64,000 bases of DNA. Origin: JBNJFY01 sp051747265. Its GTDB lineage: Bacteria > Bacteroidota > Rhodothermia > Balneolales > Balneolaceae. Below the pieces are notes generated by a model that saw only the letters and a program-made list of their open reading frames with translations, searched no databases and was not told the origin of the DNA. A program made the position numbers and the translations under genes. Every line of letters begins with the position of its first letter. Positions within the stretch are counted from its first letter, which is position 1. The DNA lies in contig JBNJFY010000001.1 in assembly GCA_051747265.1 (NCBI GenBank), forward strand, positions 124,001-188,000, given 5' to 3'. This document shows positions 55,388 through 64,000 of the stretch, piece by piece.

Positions 55388-56767
55388 TTACGATTGCTTG
55401 TTGGGTTCTAATATCAGGATGGTGCGATTGCTAGGACGCAAGTACTCACGGATAGTTTGCTCCATCAACTCCGGCGTTACCTCGCGGAATCGATCTTCCA
55501 GCGTATTGATGCGCCCGGGATTATCATCAAACAACGCGAAACTAGCCAGCAGATCGGCACGCCCAAACCCAAAGAAACTACCCTGGCTGTCATACAGCTG
55601 AGAGCGCATCTTCACCATGGCACGATCCAGCATCTCCTGGCTTACTCCATTCTCACGCAGATCAGCTATTTCGGCATCCAGCGTAGCAATAATGCTATCC
55701 GGGGATACCGAATCATCGTGTTTCAGATCGCCCATCCACTGCATAGGCCCGTTGTAATTGAACATATTGCCCAAGTAGTTTATGCCACCATTCACACTGC
55801 CGGCATAGCCCTTATCCAACACAAAAGCTTGGTGGAGTCGGCTGTCATCGCCTTGCAGCAGCAGTTGATCCAACAGTCCCATCGCGTAGTATTCGGGGGT
55901 ATTGCGCTCGGGCATGTGGTACGCAAAAGCCAGCGCCGGACGATTAGCCAACGGATCCTGCTTGGTAAACCGCTTCTCCTCTTCCTGTCGGGGTTCGGCA
56001 ATATCCGGCTTGGTAATTTCCTCTTTGCTGGATGGGATATCACCATAATACTCCTCGATCCATTGTTGGGCATCAGCCGGATCAAAGTCGCCAACCACTA
56101 CCAGTACCGCGTTATTGGGAGAGTAGTAACGGTCAAAAAACGATTGCACATCTTCCAGCGTGGCCGCGTCTAGATCTTCCAGATCCCCATAGAAGTTGTG
56201 CGCGTTGTACCAGTTTTCATTGGCGTATTGCGGCATATCCAACCAGGGGAATCCACCATACGGTTGATTGAGCACATTCACTTTCACTTCGTTTTTCACC
56301 ACCCCTTGCTGGTTGGTCAGGTTTTCCTGAGTGATGTTCAACCCACGCATGCGATCGGCTTCTGCCCAGAGCGCGGTTTCTAATTTGTGGGCGGGCAGTA
56401 CTTCATAGTAATTGGTAAAATCAAAGCGGGTAGATCCGTTGAGTACGCCTCCATTTTCCTGCACCAGTTTCACAAATTCCATCTTGCCCAGATTATCCGA
56501 TCCCTGGAACATCATGTGCTCAAACAGGTGAGCAAACCCGGTACGGTCTTTGGGTTCGATCCGAAAGCCGATGTTATAATACACTCCAACCACTACGGTA
56601 GGTGCCGTATGGTCTTCGGATAAAACAACCTTGAGTCCGTTATCCAGTTTGTAGTAATCTACGGGTACGTGATATTCGCTGGTGGAGCTGGATGAACATG
56701 CCCCGATGGTAATCAGTAACATGAGCATCGGAATCCACCGAATACCCCATGATTTTAGTCTATTCAT
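55388..56767 (-). CDS. M16 zinc peptidase, catalytic lipoprotein subunit
   Basis: It encodes 459 residues. The lipobox is TIGAC (C24). The zinc motif is intact: H80, E83, H84 in GFAHLFEHMMFQGS, with the second-half R/Y site represented later. It cuts peptides inside the closed chamber formed with its partner, encoded directly downstream. The same active-plus-inactive arrangement appears at the left end of the window. The two inactive subunits are only distantly alike, so the loci are not a recent duplication. Confidence 0.93.
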   Translation of the reverse strand: MNRLKSWGIRWIPMLMLLITIGACSSSSTSEYHVPVDYYKLDNGLKVVLSEDHTAPTVVVGVYYNIGFRIEPKDRTGFAHLFEHMMFQGSDNLGKMEFVKLVQENGGVLNGSTRFDFTNYYEVLPAHKLETALWAEADRMRGLNITQENLTNQQGVVKNEVKVNVLNQPYGGFPWLDMPQYANENWYNAHNFYGDLEDLDAATLEDVQSFFDRYYSPNNAVLVVVGDFDPADAQQWIEEYYGDIPSSKEEITKPDIAEPRQEEEKRFTKQDPLANRPALAFAYHMPERNTPEYYAMGLLDQLLLQGDDSRLHQAFVLDKGYAGSVNGGINYLGNMFNYNGPMQWMGDLKHDDSVSPDSIIATLDAEIADLRENGVSQEMLDRAMVKMRSQLYDSQGSFFGFGRADLLASFALFDDNPGRINTLEDRFREVTPELMEQTIREYLRPSNRTILILEPNKQS

Positions 56768-57031
56768 AGCAATTCACTTTTTTGGGTTGGTAAGTTTGAA
56801 TACAAAAAGGCGGGCAATAGCAAGATTGAACCTCCCTTGAACTTGTACTCCATCATCCTCATCTAGTTGTAACGTTACGTAATCAATTTTTAATACACGT
56901 ATGATAAACTCAAAGGTTACATTTCTGTGATGAATTGAATGGAATAAAACCCGTAGTTGTTATTGGATTGGATAATGAAGTCAAGTCGATCAACGTAAAC
57001 TTGGCAATTCCACAAACGCAGACCTAATTTT

Positions 57032-57727
57032 ATGAGCTCGTTAATCTTGAACTATAACCAGCATTGGATACGCATTGGCAGTATTCTGCTGGGAATTTTG
57101 ATGACCACCTCGCTATTTACCGTTCAATCACAATCTCTAAATGAAACAGTCCTTGCTATGACAACCCCCAATGATACCCAACAGCTAGAAACCGCGACCT
57201 TTGGCGGCGGATGTTTCTGGTGTGTGGAAGCCGTTTTTGAACGGTTGGACGGCGTACAATCGGTAACCTCGGGCTACGCGGGGGGGCATGTAGAGAACCC
57301 CACCTACAAGCAAGTCACTCGGGGAAATACCGGCCATGCGGAAGTGATTCAATTGACCTACGATCCAAGCAAGATCAGCTTTGAAAAAATACTGGAAGTC
57401 CATTTCAAAACACACGATCCCACTACGCTGAACCGGCAGGGAGCCGACGTGGGACCTCAATATCGATCCATCATTTTATATCATAATGATGAGCAGAAGG
57501 AAATTGCCCAAAACGTCATCAACAAGTTGAATGATGCTCAGATCTGGGATGATCCCATAGTGACCAAGGTGGAAGCGCTGGATACCTTTTATGAAGCGGA
57601 GGAATATCACCAGGATTATTATGAAAATAACCGCTCTCAACCCTACTGCCAGTTTGTGATAGGACCCAAGCTGAAAAAACTGGAAAAAGCCTTTGGCGAG
57701 CTGCTCAAAGAAAAAGAGCGTTCTTAA
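57032..57727 (+). CDS. msrA: Peptide methionine sulfoxide reductase MsrA, exported form
   Basis: It encodes 231 residues. The active site is GGGCFWCVEAVFERLDGV with nucleophile C61 (and C64); GYAGGHVENPTYKQV, GHAEVIQLTYDP and QYRSIILYH are typical. About 45 residues precede the core and include a hydrophobic signal (IGSILLGILMTTSLFTVQSQ), so the enzyme probably repairs oxidised proteins outside the cytoplasm. A start at the internal MTTPND would give a cytosolic form. It converges with the next gene, overlapping its stop by four bases; no terminator is seen. Confidence 0.95.
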   Translation: MSSLILNYNQHWIRIGSILLGILMTTSLFTVQSQSLNETVLAMTTPNDTQQLETATFGGGCFWCVEAVFERLDGVQSVTSGYAGGHVENPTYKQVTRGNTGHAEVIQLTYDPSKISFEKILEVHFKTHDPTTLNRQGADVGPQYRSIILYHNDEQKEIAQNVINKLNDAQIWDDPIVTKVEALDTFYEAEEYHQDYYENNRSQPYCQFVIGPKLKKLEKAFGELLKEKERS

Positions 57728-59019
57728 AACCGATACTCTAGGGATACCTGAACAGAGGATACCCAAATAAACTCATCGGGACTGAAGCTCAACTCCTGTT
57801 GACCAAATTCGGCTCGCGCCTTGGATGCGAATGAGTTGCTGAAGTGGTGTAACCATTCCACAGCCATTTTGCGATTCTCGAGTAGGTAGGCTTCCTCACC
57901 CAAGGTGTTGTCACTAAGTTGAATGATGCGTTCATCGTAAGATGCGCCAATCACCATTTCCGCTCCCAGGTAATCGCCGTGATCCCCCATATAACGACGG
58001 CCTTTGATCGCGAAACTCCCTGACGGGGAATTGCCAAACGGAGCAAAGAATGGACGTGCTGAGATCCACCAGTTGCCGAAATATGCGCTCCCCGAAGCAG
58101 TGAGTACCGTAACATTATCACCATGCTCGAAATACAAATATCGAGCTCCGACCGAATACTCCATCCCATTTGCGTTGCTCCGAAATAGTTCGCCACCCAT
58201 TCGATGCTGCGGGTACAAATCGGATCCGGAATACCCATAGTTCAAATAAGCATACATCCTGTCTCCCAACTTGGGGTACATATCCAATTCGGGCTGCACG
58301 CCTTGTTGATCGAACCGACTGGCCATATTAATCCGACCGATGATTGCTCCCCAATCGGCTTTTCGTTCGTACTGCAATCGCGTTTCGTACCCCGCATCGT
58401 AGTATTCGGAAAAGAAATCACCGTTAGTGATCCAGCTGATCACATTGCGTTGCGTTTCGTGCAATATCTGATCGCGCAATGCATCTAGTTTATCATGGGT
58501 GGGATCCAGGGAAGCCAGTTGTGCTCTTACTTGCTGAGCTTCATCGAATCGTTCTAAAGCCATTAGAGCTTGGGCTTTGAGATATACCAGATCGGGGTCT
58601 TCGGGAAATTTTCGCGAAGCCTTACCGGTTAACTTTAGTACCTCTTGATATCGCTTACTCCACAGCTCAACTTGCGCTAATGCCAGCCAAGTCTGCTGAT
58701 GTTCGGGATGCTTGTTGATGATTTGCAGATAGATCTCCCTGGCTTTTGAATAGGATCCATCCCAGGCATAGGTACGCCCTAAAAAGAGACGCACATCGGT
58801 GTATTCAGGTGCGCGTTTCAACGCTTCCCCCAGTAACACGCGGGCACGCTCCGTTTTCCCATCATAAGCCAGCGTTCGAGCTTCCGAAAATAGCTGCTCC
58901 ACACTCATCGTATCGGTAACCTGAGACCAACCGGTACTCGCCATCAAACTGAACAAAAAACACCCGATAACGATCTTGGTACATCGCTGAATCTTATTTG
59001 CACACATCCTAAAATTCAT
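57724..59019 (-). CDS. TPR protein with YaiO-type outer-membrane barrel
   Basis: It encodes 431 residues. A signal peptide (VIGCFLFSLMASTGWSQ) is followed by three to four TPR units (about 35-185; LFLGRTYAWDGSYSKAREIY) and a barrel of alternating strands ending in phenylalanine (VQVSLEYRF). TPR-plus-barrel is the YaiO plan, often linked to export or sensing of surface polysaccharide. The true start may be the internal Met at 59007. No polysaccharide genes lie nearby. Confidence 0.85.
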   Translation of the reverse strand: MNFRMCANKIQRCTKIVIGCFLFSLMASTGWSQVTDTMSVEQLFSEARTLAYDGKTERARVLLGEALKRAPEYTDVRLFLGRTYAWDGSYSKAREIYLQIINKHPEHQQTWLALAQVELWSKRYQEVLKLTGKASRKFPEDPDLVYLKAQALMALERFDEAQQVRAQLASLDPTHDKLDALRDQILHETQRNVISWITNGDFFSEYYDAGYETRLQYERKADWGAIIGRINMASRFDQQGVQPELDMYPKLGDRMYAYLNYGYSGSDLYPQHRMGGELFRSNANGMEYSVGARYLYFEHGDNVTVLTASGSAYFGNWWISARPFFAPFGNSPSGSFAIKGRRYMGDHGDYLGAEMVIGASYDERIIQLSDNTLGEEAYLLENRKMAVEWLHHFSNSFASKARAEFGQQELSFSPDEFIWVSSVQVSLEYRF

Positions 59020-59167
59020 GCCCCTGTTATACGGTCTCTTTTAGTTCATATAGAAGACGGTCGGATTAAGAAAATAATAGCGAAATAGCGTACGGTTAGC
59101 CAGTTGTATTGTCTAAATCCACCGGCCACCTACCCCAATCATCATAAGAAAATAGAATATTGATTTA

Positions 59168-59270
59168 CAGAATTAAGAACACAGAATACAGGACTCAGAA
59201 TGATAAAGTCTGAGTCCTGAGTCCTGAGTCCTGAGTCCTGAGTCCTGAGTTCTGTGTTCTGTATTCTGTC
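59168..59270. repeat. Inverted repeat made of short words plus a 7-bp tandem repeat
   Basis: The left arm (AAGAACACAGAATACAGGAC) is answered by CTGTGTTCTGTATTCTGTCC on the right, at 59250-59270. Between them CTGAGTC is repeated about six times from 59211 to 59250. No gene is present. The rest of the 59020-59167 gap shows nothing. Confidence 0.8.
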
Positions 59271-59277
59271 CTACTGT

Positions 59278-60846
59278 CTAAGCTACTTTCACTTTCACGC
59301 GTTTGCCTTTGACCTTCACGTTGTTCATCACGCGAATGATTTCAGGAGCGGTACTGGTGGGCACATCCACAAAAGAATGATTCGGGTAAATATCGATATG
59401 CCCAATCACGCTTCCGTCCACGCTGGTTTCGCCAGAGATGGCTCCCACAAAATCACCGGGATGGATTTTGTTCTTCTTGCCCAAACTGAAAAAGAGCTTC
59501 TGCATTTTTTCATCGGACGTAGATAATGCCGGACTATCCGTAGGATTGGTCTTCGCTTCGTCCGCCAAATGCATCTTTAATAATGCACCAGCAATTTCAG
59601 AAGTCGTGTATTTGCCTTCAGCTACCGCCTCAATCTGTTCAATGAAAGAGCGCAATCCACCTTGCTCTAAGGTCTCAGTAACCTGATCCATAAAGCCTTC
59701 CACTTTAGACTCCTCCACATCTTTCACGCTGGGCATGGAGATGACATCCAACTTCATCTTGATCTGCTTTTGGACATACCGCAGATATTTGTTTTTACGA
59801 CCGGATACAAAGGTGTAGGCCGTTCCAGATCGACCCGCGCGTCCCGTACGACCAATGCGGTGCACATAATATTCCGGATCCTGGGGGACATCGTAATTGA
59901 AGACCACATCCACATCATCCACATCAATACCTCGGGCGGCCACATCCGTAGCCACTAAAATATCAATATAACCTTTGCGAAATCGGTTCATCACTTTATC
60001 GCGTTGACGCTGTCGCAAATCACCGTTAATCACATCACTGGCATAACCTCGGGATTGCAGTTCGCGCGCCAGTTTTTCGGTCATCCGTTTGGTATTGCAG
60101 AATACCAGCGCCAATTTAAATTCATTTACATCCATAAAACGACACAGGGCCTCGGTACGCACGGAATCCCGGACCTCCACCACATATTGATCGATTTTGG
60201 GAGCGGTCATCTTTTTGCGATCGATGGCCACCGTCTGCGGGTTGGTCATAAAGCGACGCATAATCTGCTTGATCGCTTTAGACATAGTGGCCGAGAACAT
60301 AATGGTTTGTTGATCTCCGCCGGTGAACGAGAGAATTTTCTCAATATCATCTCGGAAACCCATATTCAGCATCTCATCTGCTTCATCCAACACGACCTTG
60401 TTGACCGCGTCTAGCTTTAAGGTTCCTCGCTTTAAGTGATCGATGGTACGTCCGGGCGTTCCCACCACTACTTGAGCGCCACGCTTGATGGCTTTAATCT
60501 GTCGGCCAATAGGCTGTCCACCGTAGACGGGAACCACTTTTAGGTCATTAATATGCTTACCGATTTTCTGCAGCTCACCGGTGACCTGAATAGCCAATTC
60601 ACGGGTCGGGCACATAATCACGGCTTGAACCGCGTGAGCCTGGGTATCAATCTGTTCTACCAGGGGAATACCGAAGGCGGCCGTTTTACCGGTTCCGGTT
60701 TGCGCCTGACCTACCACATCTTGGCGGTTCATCAAAGGGGGAATACATTGGGCCTGAATTTCACTAGGGGCTTCAAAACCCATATCGTCAAGACCTTTTA
60801 AAACGGGGGTGCTGAGATTCAACTCAGCAAATGTCATATCTGTCAT
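59278..60846 (-). CDS. deaD: DEAD-box RNA helicase with DbpA/CsdA-type RNA-binding tail
   Basis: It encodes 522 residues. All helicase motifs are present: the Q motif (MGFEAPSEIQAQ), AQTGTGKT at 48-55, PTRELA, DEAD, SAT, and HRIGRTGRAGRSG. The C-terminal part has the DbpA-type RNA-binding fold (FFSLGKKNKIHPGDFVGAIS, SFVDVPTSTAPEIIRVMNNV). It unwinds structured RNA and helps ribosome assembly, often under cold stress. Its leader reaches into a long repeat-rich gap. Symbol assigned by family; dbpA or csdA are possible alternatives. Confidence 0.94.
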   Translation of the reverse strand: MTDMTFAELNLSTPVLKGLDDMGFEAPSEIQAQCIPPLMNRQDVVGQAQTGTGKTAAFGIPLVEQIDTQAHAVQAVIMCPTRELAIQVTGELQKIGKHINDLKVVPVYGGQPIGRQIKAIKRGAQVVVGTPGRTIDHLKRGTLKLDAVNKVVLDEADEMLNMGFRDDIEKILSFTGGDQQTIMFSATMSKAIKQIMRRFMTNPQTVAIDRKKMTAPKIDQYVVEVRDSVRTEALCRFMDVNEFKLALVFCNTKRMTEKLARELQSRGYASDVINGDLRQRQRDKVMNRFRKGYIDILVATDVAARGIDVDDVDVVFNYDVPQDPEYYVHRIGRTGRAGRSGTAYTFVSGRKNKYLRYVQKQIKMKLDVISMPSVKDVEESKVEGFMDQVTETLEQGGLRSFIEQIEAVAEGKYTTSEIAGALLKMHLADEAKTNPTDSPALSTSDEKMQKLFFSLGKKNKIHPGDFVGAISGETSVDGSVIGHIDIYPNHSFVDVPTSTAPEIIRVMNNVKVKGKRVKVKVA

Positions 60847-61140
60847 AGTATGTTGATATACCGAAATAATTATAATTCGATCAGCCGAGGAAACGCACGT
60901 ATTTCACGCTAGCAAGGGTTCTAAATAAATTCATCTAGACCTTGCCGGCTCATATATCGGTATCTCTTACCGACGGAACACCTCACCTCATCCCTCCTCG
61001 AAGTGGTTGTGGCGCCGGTACATACAGACTTGGATCGTAATCGAAAGGCTGGAAGTAAAGCTAAAACAAACAGTTAAGGCAGGATCAGAAAAACTGATTT
61101 ATTGCGTGACAAGTATACGGCTTATTATTGGTAATACCTA

Positions 61141-61416
61141 GTGACGTGGCTAGCGCCGCTGAATGAAAGAGTGACGCGCCTGCGGCGCTTAGTGATAGAG
61201 TGATAGAGTGACGCGGCTGGCGCCGCTTAGTGATGGAGTGTATCTTTGCCTTTGATAAAAAATTGCCTTACTGGTGGTGCAGTTGCCCTAAACTACTTTT
61301 AGGAATTGTCACCTGCAGCCAAATAGACCCTCCATCACTCAGCGCCGCAGGCGCATCACTCTATCACTAGCGGCGTCAGCCGCGTCACTCTATCACTCTA
61401 TCACTCCATCACTCTA
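61141..61416. repeat. Modular repeat of GTGATAGA words and GC-rich palindromes
   Basis: The left block (61141-61240) has GTGATAGAGTGA words around the palindromes GCGCC-TGC-GGCGC and GCGGC-TGGC-GCCGC. The right block (61329-61416) holds their complements, GCGCCGCAGGCGC and GCGGCGTCAGCCGC, with TCACTCTATCACT words, in the same left-to-right order. The middle (61241-61328) shows no feature. The 60847-61140 part of the gap, upstream of the helicase gene, shows nothing clear. Confidence 0.75.
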
Positions 61417-61614
61417 TCATTCCTCATACGACAACTTCGCATCAAAGCGCAAAAACCGTTTATCGGTCACGCCCGGTGTGGCCTCACTGTCGATATTCGG
61501 GGTATCCATCTGACTAATTTCACATTCCACCTCCCGATCCAAGTATTCGCCAACCGCATCGGAAATAAGTTCACTTAGTTGAGATTTAGACAAGGTCTTT
61601 AATTCGTTACTCAT
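61417..61614 (-). CDS. Small acidic unknown protein
   Basis: It encodes 65 residues from the second of two close ATGs (the first, at 61620, adds two). It starts NELKTLSKSQLSELISDAV, a helix of the kind seen in small regulatory or adapter proteins, and ends with an acidic tail. I do not recognise it. The 3' end abuts the TCACTCTATC repeat block. The membrane-protein gene lies 42 bases upstream on the same strand, so the two may share a transcript. Confidence 0.6.
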   Translation of the reverse strand: MSNELKTLSKSQLSELISDAVGEYLDREVECEISQMDTPNIDSEATPGVTDKRFLRFDAKLSYEE

Positions 61615-61656
61615 AAGCATTGTGATTGAATTATAGGTAGCGAATGATAGGCTATG

Positions 61657-62151
61657 TTATCCGGCAAAAACCCAGAGGTGATACAAGTACAGCGTAACAC
61701 CGCCATAGATCATATGTAAAACCAATACCCAATAGGGCATAGCTGGACTCCAACGACGACCGAGCATTCCTGGATCTCCAATTTCTTGTCCTTCGCCCAC
61801 ATGTGGATGCTTCCTCGTTGCGGTACTCATCAGTACACCCACAAAAATGCCATGTGCAAAGCCCCAAAGTAAACCGGCCGGCCAATTCGGGGTGAGATTC
61901 ATACCGGCCATCAATATTACGTATAACATTCCCCAGAATACTCCGACCAATAGATGTAAGACCGCCCCCACCGTATAAGTAGTCACTTTATTATCCACTC
62001 CAACGATACGACTGCCCAGCAGATAGGGGAAATCCAATCGGTAACCGCCTACTTGTACCAAGGCGATAAGTATCATCATCACCACGGCACTTACCAATCC
62101 TGCCGCAGCAGCATATCCGTAATAAACCTCCATGACCACATCCATTTCCAT
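61657..62151 (-). CDS. Four-helix membrane protein, unknown function
   Basis: It encodes 164 residues with four hydrophobic segments (about 12-34, 60-82, 88-106, 138-160) joined by short loops; one loop carries HPHVGEGQEIGDPGMLG. The SD sequence GGAGGA lies 6 bases before the ATG. It resembles small uncharacterised Bacteroidota membrane proteins, but no function is known to me. It is divergent to the AraC-type regulator 129 bases away, so control by that regulator is plausible. Confidence 0.75.
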   Translation of the reverse strand: MEMDVVMEVYYGYAAAAGLVSAVVMMILIALVQVGGYRLDFPYLLGSRIVGVDNKVTTYTVGAVLHLLVGVFWGMLYVILMAGMNLTPNWPAGLLWGFAHGIFVGVLMSTATRKHPHVGEGQEIGDPGMLGRRWSPAMPYWVLVLHMIYGGVTLYLYHLWVFAG

Positions 62152-62279
62152 GATAAGTCCTCCGCTAATTATATATTCCCCATTTGTATATTATTAACAG
62201 TAACTTATCTGCATTAATTCAAAATGCTCACCATCACTTTACTAATAACCTATCCAGTCAGCTTTACTACTTCTTTTCA

Positions 62280-63029
62280 ATGATCAACAATACGTACTAT
62301 TGCCTGAATGACTGTTTGATCTACCAAGGCAAAGTGGGCAGATCGGACCTCCATGCGCATCACTATATTCAAATGGGCATTAGTGCGGAACCGGTCTTTA
62401 AGCTTCGATCTGATAACCAACAGAACTATCAACCGACCACGTCCTATTTTATCCCTTCGGATCAACCCCACCAATTAGCTCTCAATGGTGATGCGCCCGT
62501 ACTCATGGTCTGGCTGGATCCAGAACATCAGACTTCCCATACCTACCAAAATGACGATGGCATACAACCATTATCTGCGGCGTTACAAACCCATTTGCAA
62601 CCGTTGGCCAAAGAGCCTTTAAATTGTCGAAATGCTCTGCAGATTCGAAATGCAATCATTGGTCATTCGTTTGATAAGCAACAGGAATTGGATGAACGTC
62701 TGGCCACAGCCATTAGCTGGATCAAACAACACCTTACCCATCAGACTATCACCAGCGAAGTTCTAGCGGACATTATCCATCTCTCCAAAAGCCGATTCAT
62801 GCATCTATTTTCTGATCAGGTGGGCATACCCGTTCGAAAGTTCATTCTCTGGCAACGACTGCTCCATGCATTACAGCATCTGTCCGAAGGTGACACCATT
62901 ACCGAATCAGCGCATGCCGCTGGTTTTACTGATTCCGCTCACATGAACCGCACGTTCAAAACCATGTTTGGGATCACACCATCTGCCATTTTCAAAAACA
63001 GCAGGTTTATACAAGTCTCTGCCTGTTGA
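62280..63029 (+). CDS. AraC-family transcriptional regulator
   Basis: It encodes 249 residues from ATG 62280; the frame is open from 62184, but the extra 32 residues are not typical. An N-terminal cupin-like sensor part (LHAHHYIQMGISAE, YFIPSDQPHQLALNGD) is followed by the two helix-turn-helix units of AraC (SEVLADIIHLSKSRFMHLFS; DTITESAHAAGFTDSAHMNR). Sugar or small-molecule sensing is usual for the cupin type. It faces the four-helix membrane protein gene. Confidence 0.9.
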   Translation: MINNTYYCLNDCLIYQGKVGRSDLHAHHYIQMGISAEPVFKLRSDNQQNYQPTTSYFIPSDQPHQLALNGDAPVLMVWLDPEHQTSHTYQNDDGIQPLSAALQTHLQPLAKEPLNCRNALQIRNAIIGHSFDKQQELDERLATAISWIKQHLTHQTITSEVLADIIHLSKSRFMHLFSDQVGIPVRKFILWQRLLHALQHLSEGDTITESAHAAGFTDSAHMNRTFKTMFGITPSAIFKNSRFIQVSAC

Positions 63030-63163
63030 CACCATATATCTTTACCATGTCATGTATAAGTCCTTACCAATCTATCTTAGGTGGATCCATACATAACATG
63101 GCAGATACAACTCAGTATTGTAGATAGGAAATCTTAATTATTTGCCCTCCCAAAAACGGCAGT

Positions 63164-63703
63164 TTAATCGTTTAATTCACCAAGGAAAGGACGCTTCTTC
63201 TCATTTCCCATCCTATCAAAATACACCGTTTTCTTTTTGCCATCCTTAGCTAGAGTAACCTTATATGTTTTTTGATCCTCTTTAAAGTTACGGATGACTT
63301 CTTGGTTACCGGTGATCGTCCAACCTTGGTATGCCTCGTCGGCAGCAATCTTTTGGGTTATGGCAGTTGGAAGAGCGGCATTTTTCATTGTTGCCTTGGA
63401 GTATCTGAGCTTCCCAGTTTCGTCATAAATAGCCCTAATTGTGTACCCCTTACCCTTCGCTTCAACTACATAGCTGTCGAAATCACCTTTCATCGGTGCC
63501 CATTCTGAGGTAGCTCTATCATATGAATACCATTTTGTGTTATCCATACTCCATGTAGGAAAATCACTTTGAATAGCAGTAAGGATTACACTTGGAATAT
63601 TCTTTTGATCTAATTCTCTCTTCTGGGCTTCAGCAAAGGTGCTAAACAATAATAAAGTTATAAATGCTATTAACTTCGATAATGTCAATACTCTTACATT
63701 CAT
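63164..63703 (-). CDS. Secreted PepSY-like (beta-lactamase-inhibitor-like) protein
   Basis: It encodes 179 residues with a signal peptide ending AEAQ (27). Two PepSY-like units follow, each with a helix (IPSVILTAIQSDFPTW; LPTAITQKIAADEAY) and a strand pair with YVVEAKGKGYTIRAIYD and YKVTLAKDGKKKTVYFD. Such proteins are common in Bacteroidota and probably act in the periplasm. Binding partners are unknown. It ends 135 bases after the convergent AraC gene. Confidence 0.83.
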   Translation of the reverse strand: MNVRVLTLSKLIAFITLLLFSTFAEAQKRELDQKNIPSVILTAIQSDFPTWSMDNTKWYSYDRATSEWAPMKGDFDSYVVEAKGKGYTIRAIYDETGKLRYSKATMKNAALPTAITQKIAADEAYQGWTITGNQEVIRNFKEDQKTYKVTLAKDGKKKTVYFDRMGNEKKRPFLGELND

Positions 63704-64000
63704 TTTACTTACCTCAATAATTTCTTATAAATAAATTAGTAATTGCTATTAATTTCAGATACCAATAAATATACCCTTAGCCCCTCTAAAATAACCTTAC
63801 CACACCTCTACACAATTAACGAAACCCCCTACAACTATCAGCCTATCCATGCACAACAAATACGCTAAAAATCTAACACATTATCACACTAACACCCATA
63901 TATTATTTATCATTAACCATTACCATAAACAAACATAGTCATTATTACCCACCACACAAACAACATAATTATCATTTCAAGATAGTATACACATCTACCG
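63704..64000. other. AT-rich end of the window without a recognisable gene
   Basis: About 300 bases rich in A and T, with many short AC- and CA-rich runs, stop codons in all frames and no hairpin or ORF worth noting. It is upstream of the PepSY-like gene and may hold its promoter; the neighbouring gene is outside the window. Confidence 0.6.

Noticed and set aside
1..64000. tRNA, rRNA, insertion sequences, prophage or replication origin
   Set aside because: I read all gaps for cloverleaf-like, rRNA-like or transposase-like sequence and found none I could support. A tRNAscan or profile search would settle small cases.

Overview
The window reads like a chromosomal segment of a Balneolota/Rhodothermota-type bacterium (Bacteroidota superphylum). 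Reasons: a giant secreted protein ends in a PNPFNP-type C-terminal sorting domain of the type IX kind; there are many outer-membrane barrels and lipoproteins; GC content is moderate (near 48% by eye); and the intergenic repeats are of a kind common in that group. This placement is an inference. I saw no rRNA, tRNA, CRISPR array, phage gene or transposase.

Layout. 1-2485: end of an M16 peptidase gene and an inactive M16 lipoprotein partner. 2.5-3.5 kb: two inverted-repeat elements around a small membrane protein gene. 3.5-12 kb: a large FAD amine-oxidase-like enzyme with an unknown partner, facing a 1760-residue kinase/STAND/GAF/SpoIIE-phosphatase signalling protein. 12-18 kb: a glycosyltransferase coupled to an LpxH-like phosphoesterase, a stand-alone receiver and gcvP. 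18-18.8 kb: a gene-free repeat patch. 18.9-25.5 kb: a DUF5916-type outer-membrane protein, a BlaR1/BlaI-like pair with a good candidate operator, a lipoprotein and a ZIP transporter. 25.5-28 kb: two tandem pairs of a ~270-300 bp repeat around a lipoprotein gene. 28-31 kb: a CoA transferase and exonuclease I.

31-40.2 kb is the most coherent locus. Two FNR-like regulators carry the C-x2-C-x5-C iron-sulfur spacing, and a perfect FNR box lies in a 36-bp palindrome before the second. They face a seven-gene Wsp-like chemosensory operon (receiver, CheW, CheR-TPR, CheW, globin-coupled MCP, CheA-REC, CheB). Both halves look oxygen- or redox-responsive. A broken copy of the receiver's 5' end lies just upstream of the operon.

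42.7-53.2 kb is a second system: a sensor kinase with an FG-GAP/VCBS propeller ectodomain, a translationally coupled sigma-54 activator, and a ~1800-residue secreted protein (cleaved-adhesin, PKD, beta-helix, ~18 YCF48-like repeats, sorting domain). A -24/-12-like promoter and an upstream dyad precede the secreted protein. A dyad of the same 9-4-9 form precedes the kinase, so the three parts probably form one regulatory circuit.

54-64 kb: a second M16 pair, secreted MsrA, a YaiO-like outer-membrane protein, a DEAD-box helicase, a small unknown protein, a membrane protein facing an AraC regulator, a PepSY-like secreted protein, and a final AT-rich stretch without a gene.
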